Shown: positions 42,465 to 51,512 of the stretch, piece by piece | How positions within the stretch are numbered: position 1 is the stretch's first letter | Layout of the letters: the number at the start of each line of letters is the position of its first letter | DNA from: Cytobacillus firmus DS1 | GTDB lineage: Bacteria > Bacillota > Bacilli > Bacillales > Cytobacillaceae | Assembly: GCF_000565285.1 (NCBI RefSeq) | Contig: NZ_APVL01000001.1 | Coordinates: forward strand, 372,001 to 436,000 | DNA length: 64,000 nucleotides | Direction: 5' to 3' | Notes under the pieces: generated by a model | Seen by the model: only the letters and a program-made list of their open reading frames with translations | The model's database searches: none | Told to the model about the DNA's origin: nothing | Made by a program: the position numbers and the translations under genes

Positions 42465-43526
42465 ATGACAAATAAAGTTTTCATGGTATTGGCGTTTGCA
42501 GGTGTGCCGCTGTCTGTCATCGGAACATTGATGCATTGGTCCAATATATTGCTGTTTGTGATATACTGCATCACAATTATCGCATTAGCCAGTTACATGG
42601 GAAGGGCGACAGAAAGCCTTGCCGTAGTAGCGGGTCCCCGAATTGGGGGATTACTGAATGCCACCTTTGGAAATGCGGTTGAACTTATCATTTCGATTTT
42701 CGCTTTAAAAGCTGGCCTGATCAGTGTTGTGCTTGCATCTCTTACAGGATCCGTATTGGGGAATTTACTTTTAGTGGCAGGACTGTCATTTTTCGTTGGA
42801 GGAGTAAAATACAAGACCCAGTCCTTTAATGTCTTTGATGCACGCCACAATTCAGGACTTCTGATGTTTGCGGTCATTGTGGCTTTTGTAATCCCTGAAG
42901 TTTTTTCGATGACCATGGATGAAGCTGAAACGATTACGTTCAGCATCGGCATTTCTGTCATTTTAATCGCTCTGTATTTAGCGGCTTTGTTCTTCAAATT
43001 GGTCACCCACCGGGGCGTCTATCAATCACAAGAGGAAGGCAGAAGTTCTCATGAGGAGGAAACCCCGGAATGGAGCAAAGGAAAAGCCATTGCGGTACTT
43101 GCCATTTCGACCATTGCGGTTGCCTATGTATCAGAGAATCTGGTGCATACCTTCGAAACTGTCGGAGAAGCGTTTGGCTGGACAGAGCTGTTTATTGGGG
43201 TAGTGATTGTGGCCATCGTCGGAAATGCGGCAGAGCATGCTTCTGCCATCATTATGGCTTATAAAAATAAAATGGACATTGCTGTTGAAATTGCCGTTGG
43301 TTCCACACTTCAGGTGGCGATGTTCGTAGCGCCAGTCCTTGTACTGCTGTCGCTGCTGTTCCCGACAGCCATGCCGCTTGTTTTTACGTTGCCTGAGCTG
43401 ATTGCCATGGTGACGGCAGTTCTGCTGATGATTGTCATTGGCAATGACGGGGAAACCAACTGGTTTGAAGGAGCCACTCTGCTGGCAGCTTACGTGATCA
43501 TGGGAATCGGATTTTATCTTTTATAG
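42465..43526 (+). CDS. yfkE: Calcium/proton antiporter YfkE (CaCA/CAX family)
   Basis: A 353-residue antiporter with about 11 helices in two inverted halves. The alpha repeats are visible: GGLLNATFGNAVELIISIFAL in the first half and IVGNAAEHASAIIMAYKNKM in the second, each with the Glu that binds calcium. An acidic loop (about residues 185-205) separates the halves. It exports calcium in exchange for protons. Confidence 0.94.
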   Translation: MTNKVFMVLAFAGVPLSVIGTLMHWSNILLFVIYCITIIALASYMGRATESLAVVAGPRIGGLLNATFGNAVELIISIFALKAGLISVVLASLTGSVLGNLLLVAGLSFFVGGVKYKTQSFNVFDARHNSGLLMFAVIVAFVIPEVFSMTMDEAETITFSIGISVILIALYLAALFFKLVTHRGVYQSQEEGRSSHEEETPEWSKGKAIAVLAISTIAVAYVSENLVHTFETVGEAFGWTELFIGVVIVAIVGNAAEHASAIIMAYKNKMDIAVEIAVGSTLQVAMFVAPVLVLLSLLFPTAMPLVFTLPELIAMVTAVLLMIVIGNDGETNWFEGATLLAAYVIMGIGFYLL

Positions 43527-43531
43527 CAAAT

Positions 43532-43567
43532 AGAAAACCGGCTCTGAAAATTCTCAGGGCCGGTTAT
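43532..43567. terminator. Bidirectional terminator after yfkE
   Basis: ACCGGC-CTGA...TCAG-GCCGGT hairpin with flanking A/T tracts. It can also end the minus-strand transcript described next. Confidence 0.8.
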
Positions 43568-43641
43568 TTATATGGGTATTTAAGTACTTTTCTTAAAGGA
43601 TTATGTTTTTTCAGAGAATGGTTCTGTTCGCTTTCTGTCAT
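43564..43641 (-). CDS. Possible 25-residue basic peptide
   Basis: ATG at 43641 after GAAGGTTGGTGA encodes a hydrophilic peptide (MTESEQNHSLKKHNPLRK..., ending KYPYK). It is the last of a set of tiny frames downstream of a consensus minus-strand promoter and ends at a terminator. Evidence is contextual only; the family is not recognised. Confidence 0.4.
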   Translation of the reverse strand: MTESEQNHSLKKHNPLRKVLKYPYK

Positions 43642-43772
43642 TGATCACCAACCTTCATGCTGATTTTTGATCATTAACCTGACTTGCAGATGACTTAACA
43701 AAAAAACGATTCTCCTCCTTTTACATAGTAGTGGGGTTGATTTCCACTGCCCTCCTTTAATTTAGTAATTTC

Positions 43773-43801
43773 ATTATAAACTTTTAATTGATATTTGTAA
43801 A
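43773..43801 (-). promoter_or_regulatory. Strong minus-strand sigma-A promoter in the yfkE-yfkD gap
   Basis: TTTACA (43801-43796), 17 bases, TATAAT (43778-43773), read on the minus strand. Downstream come two strong ribosome binding sites (AAAGGAGGG near 43756 and AAGGAGGAG near 43717) followed only by very short frames, then the 25-codon frame at 43641. Confidence 0.6.
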
Positions 43802-43935
43802 TATTCTGATTTTTACAATCTTGTTACAAAAAAATCGAAACAAAGCTTATTTCTCATGGGAGGGATAATATCCCCTATCTCCGAAAAAACTAATATCAAC
43901 CTAAAGAGATTGTGACTTGAAAGGAGAAAGACATC

Positions 43936-44757
43936 ATGAAAAAATACGTAAGCATTCTTTTTTTAGGTCTTATTCTATTGCTGTCATTCCACCCGGCTGC
44001 AGAAGCTCAGAAAGGGGCTGAGAAGCCGGCAAAACAGCCCCCGAAAGCTATCACTATCCCTAATTCGGTGCTGAATGTTACGAAGGAAAATACGTATCCG
44101 AACCCTGCGCAGGATATGCCGACACTGCAGCCGAGCGAATTAACTCAGCAGCTCATTGATTCATCCAAGGTTACGATCGAAAATCCGGATCTCATCCGGA
44201 TGCTGAATGAAACCTCGGTCAGCAGCACTCCGTTCGCGCTTGGCTATAGAGCGATCGTCTATCTCGGTCAGTGGCCGTTAAATTATGAGTCTGCCGAAAC
44301 CTCCCCAAATTGGGAATATCAAAGGATAAACACGAATTATTTCGATAACAGGGGCGGCAAGGCGCCTTACCAGATTCATTATGTGCAGGAATCCCAAAAG
44401 GTTGTCCGCGGGGGTCTGACTGCCAAGGTTCCTAATGCAGAGGATGTTAAAAAGATGATGCTCCTCAAAGCCATGGAGAAATCAGGTCTGCCGCTTGCTT
44501 TTGAAACGATTATAGGCGCGGGCACCAAAAAGGATCATATCTATAATATTCCGCCTAAAAGATTAGGCTATCTATACGGCTATGCTCCTGCCATCAACGA
44601 AAAGGGGAAAGTCACGTATGGAGAAGTGTATTTGATGCTGAAAGGCAGCAAAAAAATGATCGTCATTAAAAATGTCACTTCACAGGGAATAGGTGCCTGG
44701 ATTCCGATTCAGGATCATGTGACATTCGGGTTTGTTGTTTCGGAAAGGCCAAGGTAA
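43936..44757 (+). CDS. yfkD: Secreted/periplasm-facing protein YfkD
   Basis: A 273-residue protein with an N-terminal signal (MKKYVSILFLGLILLLSF, cleavage near AAEA) and a single globular domain matching the YfkD family (QNPSV-like ITIPNSVLNVTKEN, YRAIVYLGQWPLNYES). Its place between yfkE and yfkAB is as in B. subtilis. Function unknown; it likely acts outside the membrane. Confidence 0.9.
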   Translation: MKKYVSILFLGLILLLSFHPAAEAQKGAEKPAKQPPKAITIPNSVLNVTKENTYPNPAQDMPTLQPSELTQQLIDSSKVTIENPDLIRMLNETSVSSTPFALGYRAIVYLGQWPLNYESAETSPNWEYQRINTNYFDNRGGKAPYQIHYVQESQKVVRGGLTAKVPNAEDVKKMMLLKAMEKSGLPLAFETIIGAGTKKDHIYNIPPKRLGYLYGYAPAINEKGKVTYGEVYLMLKGSKKMIVIKNVTSQGIGAWIPIQDHVTFGFVVSERPR

Positions 44758-44956
44758 AAGGAAAAGCGGAAGCGCCTTCGGAACAAGCCAAAATCGCTTG
44801 TTCCTGTGAAGATCATCCAAGGAAGCTTTCCTTGGTGCCCACCCCCGACACCTCGAGGGGGCAGGCGTTCCTCCTAAAAGTTAACGCTTTTAGCCGTGCG
44901 ATGATGATGCTGTCGAAGCGTTCCTTGTGGAGCTAGACAGTTATCGCCGTTTAAAA
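44757..44956 (-). repeat. Family-1 dispersed repeat, inverted, extended
   Basis: Same order as 36991-37115 (AAAAGCGGAAGCGCCTTCGG, GGAACAAGCC, CACCCCCGACACCTCG) plus a further GCGTTCCTCC/GTGCGATGATGATGC module, ending TGGAGCTAGACAGTTATCG, which is the inverse of the start of the copies at 14780 and 20711. Confidence 0.75.
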
Positions 44957-44980
44957 TTGAGTTTTTTGTAATTAGTAAAG

Positions 44981-45013
44981 CCAGCCCGACATTCGGGCTG
45001 GCTGATTTTTTTA
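44981..45013. terminator. Bidirectional terminator between repeat and yfkAB
   Basis: AGCCAGCCCGA-CAT-TCGGGCTGGCT hairpin followed by GATTTTTTT on the plus strand and TTTACT on the minus strand; the hairpin is next to the yfkAB stop. Confidence 0.8.
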
Positions 45014-46126
45014 GATATTCGAGCGTCGCGTCTTAAAATTTGTTTCTTTATAGTAGCTGTTCTTCACAAGAACGTTAGGGCCCAGGCATTTAATACCGGC
45101 ACAATGACAGTTCAGGGAATCGGCGAGTTCCGTTCTGCTCCACTTCTGATAAATATCCTCAAGCTGATCGGTCTGGATGTTCCCAAGCGGCGGGGTATCG
45201 CCAAAGTCAGTAACAATGACATCACCCGTGAAAATATTAACATTAAGACGTGATCTTCCGTCAGGATCATTACGGACCGTCACATTTTTGGATGAGTGCA
45301 GTCTTCTTAGAAGCTCCAGGTCTTCCTTCTCGCTGCTGCAGGCATAAAAGGGCAGGGTGCCAAACAGCATCCAGGTTTCCTCATTCCGGACATCGAGAAG
45401 ATGGTGGATGGCTGATCTCATTTCTTCAAGAGTTAACGTTTCTAATGAAGAGGCGAAGTCTGAGGGGTACATAGGATGCACCTCATGGCGCTGACAGTTC
45501 ATTTCTTCCGTAATCTGTTTATGGATTTTCTCAAGATAAGGCAATGTCCGTTTATTAAGCATAGTTTCAGCGGAAACCATTACCCCGGCTTTTACGAGCT
45601 CCCTGCTGTTTTCAATCATCCTGTAAAAAAGGCGCTGACGCTGCTCTATTGTCGGCTTTCGCTCCATCATCGCAAAGCCGCCTTCAATAAAGTCCTCCTC
45701 CGTTCCCCAGTTGTGAGAAATATGAAGGACATCCAGAAAAGGAATAATTTCTTCGTAACGGGCTAACTCCAGTGTCAGATTAGAATTAATCTGTGTTCTG
45801 ACCCCTCTGTCGTGCGCATAGCGAAGCAGCGGCGCAACATAATTTTTAACCGATTTTTTGGAAAGCATCGGCTCCCCGCCTGTTATGCTCAGTGATCTTA
45901 AAAGGGGAATATCATCAAGCCTTTTCAGCAGCAGATCGATTGGCAGTGCATCAGGGTCTTTCGGCTGAAGGGTATAGCCGACAGCGCAGTGTTCGCAGCG
46001 CATATTGCATAATACCGTTGTGGTAAATTCAATATTTGAAAGCACCATTTTTCCGTGCTGATCAATGTCGGAATAAGCTTCCCATGGATCATATTCCGGT
46101 GTGATAGGTGATAGTTGTGTTTTCAT
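45011..46126 (-). CDS. yfkAB: Radical SAM protein YfkAB
   Basis: A 371-residue radical SAM enzyme. The CxxxCxxC iron-sulfur motif is in VLCNMRCEHCAVGY near residue 41-48, followed by GGEP (SITGGEPMLS) that contacts SAM. The C-terminus has an additional Cys group (LNCHCAGIKCLG) that may bind another cluster. In B. subtilis this protein was annotated as two genes, yfkA and yfkB; here it is one frame. The substrate is unknown. Confidence 0.9.
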   Translation of the reverse strand: MKTQLSPITPEYDPWEAYSDIDQHGKMVLSNIEFTTTVLCNMRCEHCAVGYTLQPKDPDALPIDLLLKRLDDIPLLRSLSITGGEPMLSKKSVKNYVAPLLRYAHDRGVRTQINSNLTLELARYEEIIPFLDVLHISHNWGTEEDFIEGGFAMMERKPTIEQRQRLFYRMIENSRELVKAGVMVSAETMLNKRTLPYLEKIHKQITEEMNCQRHEVHPMYPSDFASSLETLTLEEMRSAIHHLLDVRNEETWMLFGTLPFYACSSEKEDLELLRRLHSSKNVTVRNDPDGRSRLNVNIFTGDVIVTDFGDTPPLGNIQTDQLEDIYQKWSRTELADSLNCHCAGIKCLGPNVLVKNSYYKETNFKTRRSNI

Positions 46127-46220
46127 ATGTAGCTCCTTAAAAAATCTAAGTCCTTTGTCATTATTTAATCTTTGGAATCTCTTGTCAATCGATAGTTAGG
46201 ACTAAAAATGACAATATAAC

Positions 46221-46245
46221 GTTTAATTTCTCCTCCTGCGGGAAT
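46221..46245 (+). promoter_or_regulatory. SigB promoter of the second ytxH-like gene
   Basis: GTTTAA (46221-46226), 13 bases, GGGAAT (46240-46245), close to the sigma-B consensus. Confidence 0.6.
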
Positions 46246-46297
46246 TAACTCAATATCAAACGTGAAACACTTTTAAAACAAAGAGGAGGATATTAAC

Positions 46298-46927
46298 ATG
46301 GAACAGAATAACACTTATAATACGACAAACACAACAACTGCTTTGAGGTCTGATTATGGTCAGAATATGGATATGAATTATGATAATGGACAAAACAGCA
46401 AGCTGATGAAAGGGATTGTGATTGGCGGTATTATTGGCGGAGCCTTAGCTATGCTTGATACCTCAACAAGAACGAAAGTGAAAACGAAAGCGATGGATCT
46501 TAAGGATTCTTCAGCAAATCTCATTTCAGAAGTAAGGGAAAATCCCGGTGATGTAAAGGAAAACATGATTAACCAATTCAAGAGTGCTTCCAATACCCTG
46601 AAAGATGCCATTAAAGACGCACAGAGTTTATATCAGCGCGTCAATGAAGATGTTTTCGGCAACATGGATATGGTAAAGGAAGTGTCAACCGACGCCATGT
46701 CAACAGCGAAGGATGCGAAAAGCGAGCTGGCTGATATCGGGTCAAAAGTGAAAGAGGCTGGCTCGGAGTTAATGGAAAGCCCTGTTGAAAACAGTGGAAC
46801 TTCCACAGGCTCAAACTATCAAGGTACAGGCGCAGTGAGCAGTACAAATACTGCTTTTCCGGCAGAGCGCGGTGAAAGTGCAGTTACCTACAGCCCTGAG
46901 ACTCAAAAAAACAGCAACAACCTGTAA
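46298..46927 (+). CDS. YtxH-domain stress protein with Asn/Thr-rich ends
   Basis: A 209-residue protein: a polar Asn/Thr-rich head (residues 1-33), a Gly-rich membrane helix (about 38-55, GIVIGGIIGGALAML), the DTSTRT motif and a long amphipathic helical region, then a Ser/Thr-rich tail. It is a paralog of the 35582 gene. AAAGAGGAGG precedes the ATG and a SigB-type promoter lies upstream, fitting a general stress role. Confidence 0.8.
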   Translation: MEQNNTYNTTNTTTALRSDYGQNMDMNYDNGQNSKLMKGIVIGGIIGGALAMLDTSTRTKVKTKAMDLKDSSANLISEVRENPGDVKENMINQFKSASNTLKDAIKDAQSLYQRVNEDVFGNMDMVKEVSTDAMSTAKDAKSELADIGSKVKEAGSELMESPVENSGTSTGSNYQGTGAVSSTNTAFPAERGESAVTYSPETQKNSNNL

Positions 46928-46935
46928 TAAATTTT

Positions 46936-46968
46936 AAAAATCCTCTGCTCTTATGAGTGGAGGTTTTT
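46936..46968 (+). terminator. Terminator of the 46298 gene
   Basis: AATCCTC...GAGGTT hairpin with TTTTTT. Confidence 0.7.
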
Positions 46969-47062
46969 TATTGGTTTCTTTTCCTAATGATGGTTGTTTT
47001 ATATTTTCAAGGAGGGGGTAACCCTTAATTATAGGTACAGGACAATTTTTGGAGGTTACATT

Positions 47063-48769
47063 ATGGGTTATAGACGAGGGAAATCATTATCAAACGATAT
47101 GGAAAAACAATCACACGAAAGAGAAACAGCTGTTGGTACTGCGGGGATGGTCGTCAGTCCTCATTCAGTTGCCACAGATATAGGTGAAAAAATATTGCGG
47201 GATGGCGGCAATGCAGTGGATGCTGCAGCAGCCATCCAATTTGCTTTAAATGTAGTAGAGCCGATGATGACAGGCATTGGCGGAAGCGGATTTTTGATGG
47301 TTTATGATAATAAGAAGAAAGATGTAAAAATATATGATGGCCATACTAGGGCGCCAAAAGGCGTGCATCCGGAGATGTTCCTCGATGACAAAGGGGAAGT
47401 AATTGATTTTCGCAGACGCTCTACACATGGAACAGCAGTGGGCATTCCGGGTATCTTAAAGGCTTTTGATACAGCTCTTGAGGAGCACGGATCCAAGCCG
47501 TTAGCCGATCTGATCCAGCCGGCAATCGAAGCTGCTGAGAGCGGTGTGGAAGTGAACTGGGTAATGGAGGAAGCTCTTCAGAACTTTCATTACAGACTTG
47601 GAGAAGAGGCTAAAGCTTTTTATTTCCCTGAAGGCAAAACCTTGAAGGAGGGCGACAGGGTAGTCAAGGATCATTTAGCCCAGACATTCCGGATCCTGCA
47701 AAAAGAGGGGATTTCATCTTTTTATGAAGGGGAAATTGCCGAAGCAATTGTAAAAAGTCTTGAAGAAGAAGGCGGCTTTATGACGCTTGAGGACCTGAAG
47801 AATTACCGTCTTACAATTGATGAACCGATATGGGGCGAATATAAAGGCTATAAGATTGCTTCGTCCGCTCCTCCGAGTGCAGGCGGTGTAACCGTGATTC
47901 AAATATTGAAGATCCTGGAGAAGTTTGACTTAAACCAATATGATCCAAAGTCCTGGGAGAAGTATTATCTGATTACGGAAGCCATGCGATTGGCGTTTGC
48001 TGACAAGGTTGCCTATTCAGGTGATCCGGAATTTTCAGATCTCCCGATTGAAGGGCTGCTGCATGATGATTATATTGCTGAAAGGGTCAAGGCCATTAAT
48101 TTTAAAAGAAGAAATGATGCAATAGATTTTGGAAACCCTTGGAAATATCAAGAAGGCGAACCGAAGCAGATTATCCGCCAGCCGGATGATTTAGAGAAAA
48201 GTGAAACGACCCATTTCACAGTTGTCGACCAATGGGGCAATATTGCTGCATGTACATCAACCGTTGAGCACCCATTTGGGTCAGGTATTATGGTAAAGGG
48301 CTACGGATTTTTATTGAATAATGAGCTGACAGACTTTGATGCCAACCCTGGCGGCATCAATGAACCAAAACCGGATAAAAGGCCGGTCAGCTGCAAAAGC
48401 CCTACGATTCTGTTTAAAGATGATCAGCCTGTCCTGACACTCGGTTCTCCAGGCGGACCGACCATTATAGGCTCGGTTTTTCAGACGATCGTGAATGTTA
48501 TTGACCATAATATGAATTTAAAGGAAGCGATTGAAGAGCCCCGGATTTTTGCCACAACAGGCCCGCTTATTGAGTGGGAGCCGGGCATCAGCATGGAATC
48601 CAAGGGAGAAATGGAGTCCATGGGATTTGAATTTGGAGATAAGCCAAGCCGGATCGGAAATGTGCAGGCCATCCAGATCGACCGGGAGAAAGGCCGTTTG
48701 TATGGAGCGGCTGACTCCAGCCGTGAAGGGAAGGCAGCCGGAATTACTGAGGAGCAAATAAAGAGCTGA
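47063..48769 (+). CDS. Gamma-glutamyltransferase family protein, cytoplasmic type (YwrD-like)
   Basis: A 568-residue Ntn-hydrolase precursor. The Thr that becomes the new N-terminus after self-cleavage is in KSETTHFTVVD (about residue 383), and LGSPGGPTI in the small subunit is the glycine-rich oxyanion loop. No signal peptide is present when starting at ATG 47063 (after GGAGGTTAC), so unlike secreted Ggt it should stay in the cell, as B. subtilis YwrD. An upstream in-frame ATG at 46994 is unlikely. It may hydrolyse glutathione or gamma-glutamyl compounds. Confidence 0.88.
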   Translation: MGYRRGKSLSNDMEKQSHERETAVGTAGMVVSPHSVATDIGEKILRDGGNAVDAAAAIQFALNVVEPMMTGIGGSGFLMVYDNKKKDVKIYDGHTRAPKGVHPEMFLDDKGEVIDFRRRSTHGTAVGIPGILKAFDTALEEHGSKPLADLIQPAIEAAESGVEVNWVMEEALQNFHYRLGEEAKAFYFPEGKTLKEGDRVVKDHLAQTFRILQKEGISSFYEGEIAEAIVKSLEEEGGFMTLEDLKNYRLTIDEPIWGEYKGYKIASSAPPSAGGVTVIQILKILEKFDLNQYDPKSWEKYYLITEAMRLAFADKVAYSGDPEFSDLPIEGLLHDDYIAERVKAINFKRRNDAIDFGNPWKYQEGEPKQIIRQPDDLEKSETTHFTVVDQWGNIAACTSTVEHPFGSGIMVKGYGFLLNNELTDFDANPGGINEPKPDKRPVSCKSPTILFKDDQPVLTLGSPGGPTIIGSVFQTIVNVIDHNMNLKEAIEEPRIFATTGPLIEWEPGISMESKGEMESMGFEFGDKPSRIGNVQAIQIDREKGRLYGAADSSREGKAAGITEEQIKS

Positions 48770-48797
48770 TGCCGTTTTGGCATCAGCTTTCCTTTTG
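48763..48797. terminator. Bidirectional terminator between GGT and YetF-like genes
   Basis: GCTGATGCC-GTTTT-GGCATCAGC hairpin followed by TTTCCTTTT; it overlaps the end of both convergent genes. Confidence 0.8.
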
Positions 48798-49301
48798 GCC
48801 AATATCTGAAAGGGTGCTCACCGTGCTGTTTGAACTGCTCTTTTGAATGACTGACATACTGCCGTCCGTTTCAAACACAACCGCTTCAATTTCATCCATT
48901 GAGGAATGACCGCCGGAGCGCACTGCCTGCAGCACTTCTGATTGTAAAACCCTGTTCTCTTTTAAAGCCGATTCAACGAAATGGCCTTTATAATAGAGAA
49001 GTTCTGGACTGGCTTTTATGAGCTTATTGAATTTGGCTGAATGAAGAGATAGCCAGGAAACGATATACTGCAGGCTGATTAAAAGAACATAAGCAGTCAG
49101 TCCCTCGGCTAGTGATACCTGTTTATTAAGGAATATAGTGGCAAGGGTAGAGCCGATGGCAACTGTCACCACTAAATCAAATGCATTCATTTTGGTTAAG
49201 GTTCTTTTTCCTGCTATCCTTAGGAATATAACCAGGAATATATAACTCATTGCCCCAATCGAGAGAACTCTCCATATGTCCTGCCAGCTGGAAAAAAGCA
49301 T
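48783..49301 (-). CDS. DUF421 (YetF-like) membrane protein
   Basis: A 172-residue protein with three N-terminal membrane helices (about residues 12-30, 38-56, 62-82; FLRIAGKRTLTKMNAFDLVV is the family signature) and a cytoplasmic domain (LLYYKGHFVESALKEN, RSGGHSSMDEIEAVVFETDG). YetF/YdfS-type proteins are made in the forespore or under stress and their function is unsettled. The RBS is GGGAGG. Confidence 0.88.
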   Translation of the reverse strand: MLFSSWQDIWRVLSIGAMSYIFLVIFLRIAGKRTLTKMNAFDLVVTVAIGSTLATIFLNKQVSLAEGLTAYVLLISLQYIVSWLSLHSAKFNKLIKASPELLYYKGHFVESALKENRVLQSEVLQAVRSGGHSSMDEIEAVVFETDGSMSVIQKSSSNSTVSTLSDIGQKES

Positions 49302-49479
49302 GGTTTGCCTCCCTTCTATATAGTGTCTATTCCTTTTAAAGGAAGACAGTAAACGGACGATTTTTTATTCATTTTCATGTTGCAGGGTTGCATTGACGGG
49401 TATATTAAGTAAAAATACTTATTTGCTGAAATCACAGATTTCATGTAGGATGTAATCGAGACGAAAGGAGAGAACGTTT

Positions 49480-49662
49480 TTGGGCAGTCCGATTCAAGAT
49501 AAAAATTCACAGGTTACTTTTCTAAAGCAGCGCTTAAATATGTTCCTGGACGTACTGGAAGCTATTGAGCCGGAAGACACTGAAATCGAAGACATCGACC
49601 GTCTGATTGAAATGATCGATGACCTCGAATCCAAATGCCGTGAATTTAATAACCGCGATTAA
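49480..49662 (+). CDS. SE1561 family small acidic protein
   Basis: A 60-residue protein starting at TTG 49480, after AAAGGAGAG. It is acidic and helical; FLKQRLNMFLDVLEAIEPED and DLIDRLIEMIDDLE-like segments match the SE1561 family of Firmicutes as I know it. Function unknown. A small GAGCC/GGCTC terminator follows at 49668-49688. Confidence 0.7.
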   Translation: MGSPIQDKNSQVTFLKQRLNMFLDVLEAIEPEDTEIEDIDRLIEMIDDLESKCREFNNRD

Positions 49663-49667
49663 CAACA

Positions 49668-49688
49668 GGAGCCTGAGGGCTCTTTTTT
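49668..49688 (+). terminator. Terminator of the SE1561 gene
   Basis: GAGCC-TGAG-GGCTC followed by TTTTTT. Confidence 0.75.
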
Positions 49689-49840
49689 AGTTGCGGAAAA
49701 TTCCTTTTCCATCCTGTAAACGATTGCAACCTTTGTCTTTAAATACAATCAAGATAGGAGTATAATGGTAGACGATTAATAATTATAATTTTCATAAAAG
49801 ATATAGCGATATAGGGAGCAAAGGGAAGGGGACTAAAGCA

Positions 49841-51394
49841 ATGAATATCGACAAATTTCAGGAAAGCATGTATCAGCTGATTGTTGAGACATCCACGAAT
49901 CTTCCGCGTGACGTGCGCCGTGCGATTAAATCAGCGAAAGAAAGAGAAAATGCCGGCACGAGAGCGGCGATGAGCCTGGATACGATTACGAATAATATTA
50001 AAATGGCCGATGATAATGTGTCACCAATCTGCCAGGATACCGGCTTGCCGACATTCAAAATCAAAACGCCTGTCGGTGCGAACCAGCTGGTTATGAAAGA
50101 AGCGATCAAAAACGCAATTGCCCAGGCAACCAAGAACGGAAAGCTTCGCCCGAACTCTGTTGATTCCTTAACTGGCGCCAACAGCGGGGACAATCTTGGC
50201 TTTGGCACTCCCGTTATTAAATTTGAGCAATGGGAAAAAGACTATATTGACGCACGCCTGATTTTAAAAGGCGGCGGCTGTGAAAATAAAAATATCCAAT
50301 ACAGCCTTCCATGTGAACTAGACGGCCTTGGCCGTGCTGGACGCGACCTGGATGGAATCCGCAAGTGCATCATGCACTCTGTATACCAGGCCCAGGGACA
50401 GGGCTGCAGCGCCGGTTTCATCGGTGTGGGAATCGGGGGAGACCGCTCTTCAGGCTATGACCTTGCAAAAGAGCAGCTGTTCCGTTCTGTAGATGATGTG
50501 AATCCTAATGAAGATCTTCGCAAGCTTGAAGATTATGTGATGGAAAATGCCAATGAGCTTGGCATCGGCACAATGGGCTTCGGCGGGGAAACAACGCTTC
50601 TAGGCTGTAAAGTCGGTGTGATGAACCGCATTCCTGCCAGCTTCTTCGTATCTGTTGCCTATAATTGCTGGGCGTTCCGCCGTCTTGGCGTGGCAATCAG
50701 CATGGAAACAGGCGAAATTAATGAATGGATGTACCAGGAAGGCGAGCACATCGACTTTGGTGCAACTGAAGCAGAACTTGAGACAGCGGCAGCAGCAGAA
50801 ACAGCTGAGCAAACAAACATCGTGACACTGCAGGCTCCGATCACGGAAGAACAGATCCGCGGTCTTAAGGTCGGTGATGTCGTCCAAATCAACGGCATGA
50901 TGTACACTGGACGCGACGCCATCCACCACCACTTAATGGATCATGATGCACCAGTTGATCTTAATGGACAGGTTATTTACCACTGCGGCCCGGTCATGAT
51001 GAAGGATGAAGACGGCAAGTGGCATGTAAAAGCAGCCGGTCCGACTACAAGTATTCGTGAGGAGCCTTATCAGGGCGATATCATGAAAAAGTTTGGCATC
51101 CGTGCTGTAATCGGAAAAGGCGGAATGGGGCCTAAGACATTAGCAGCGCTTCAGGAGCATGGCGGCGTTTACTTAAATGCAATCGGAGGGGCTGCACAAT
51201 ATTATGCAGACTGCATCAAGTCTGTTGAAGGTGTGGACCTAATGGAATTCGGGATTCCTGAAGCCATGTGGCACCTTAAGGTTGAAGGCTTTACCGCAGT
51301 CGTGACAATGGATTCCCACGGCAACAGCCTTCATCGTGATGTGGATAAATCTTCACTTGAGAAATTGGCTCAGTTTAAGGAGCGGGTATTTTAA
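49841..51394 (+). CDS. fumA: Class I (iron-sulfur) fumarate hydratase
   Basis: A 517-residue fumarase interconverting fumarate and L-malate with an oxygen-sensitive 4Fe-4S cluster. The alpha domain (about 1-290) has Cys motifs SPICQDTG (near 64), GQGCSAGFIG (near 189) and TLLGCKVG (near 256), likely cluster ligands; the beta domain (about 325-510) has GKGGMGPKT. Both domains are fused, as in E. coli FumA. B. subtilis relies on the unrelated class II FumC, so this is extra or replacing. RBS AGGGAAGGGG. Confidence 0.92.
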   Translation: MNIDKFQESMYQLIVETSTNLPRDVRRAIKSAKERENAGTRAAMSLDTITNNIKMADDNVSPICQDTGLPTFKIKTPVGANQLVMKEAIKNAIAQATKNGKLRPNSVDSLTGANSGDNLGFGTPVIKFEQWEKDYIDARLILKGGGCENKNIQYSLPCELDGLGRAGRDLDGIRKCIMHSVYQAQGQGCSAGFIGVGIGGDRSSGYDLAKEQLFRSVDDVNPNEDLRKLEDYVMENANELGIGTMGFGGETTLLGCKVGVMNRIPASFFVSVAYNCWAFRRLGVAISMETGEINEWMYQEGEHIDFGATEAELETAAAAETAEQTNIVTLQAPITEEQIRGLKVGDVVQINGMMYTGRDAIHHHLMDHDAPVDLNGQVIYHCGPVMMKDEDGKWHVKAAGPTTSIREEPYQGDIMKKFGIRAVIGKGGMGPKTLAALQEHGGVYLNAIGGAAQYYADCIKSVEGVDLMEFGIPEAMWHLKVEGFTAVVTMDSHGNSLHRDVDKSSLEKLAQFKERVF

Positions 51395-51403
51395 TATAGG
51401 AAC

Positions 51404-51434
51404 GAGAGAGACTGTTAGCGGTCTCTCTTTTTTT
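51404..51434 (+). terminator. Terminator of the fumarase gene
   Basis: GAGAGAC...GTCTCTC hairpin followed by TTTTTTT. Confidence 0.85.
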
Positions 51435-51512
51435 GTGCATTTTTCCCAGCCGGCTCTGTGAATGTTTTTATTCCATTCACAAACACTAAGAAAAAATATT
51501 GGAGGAGCTCAG

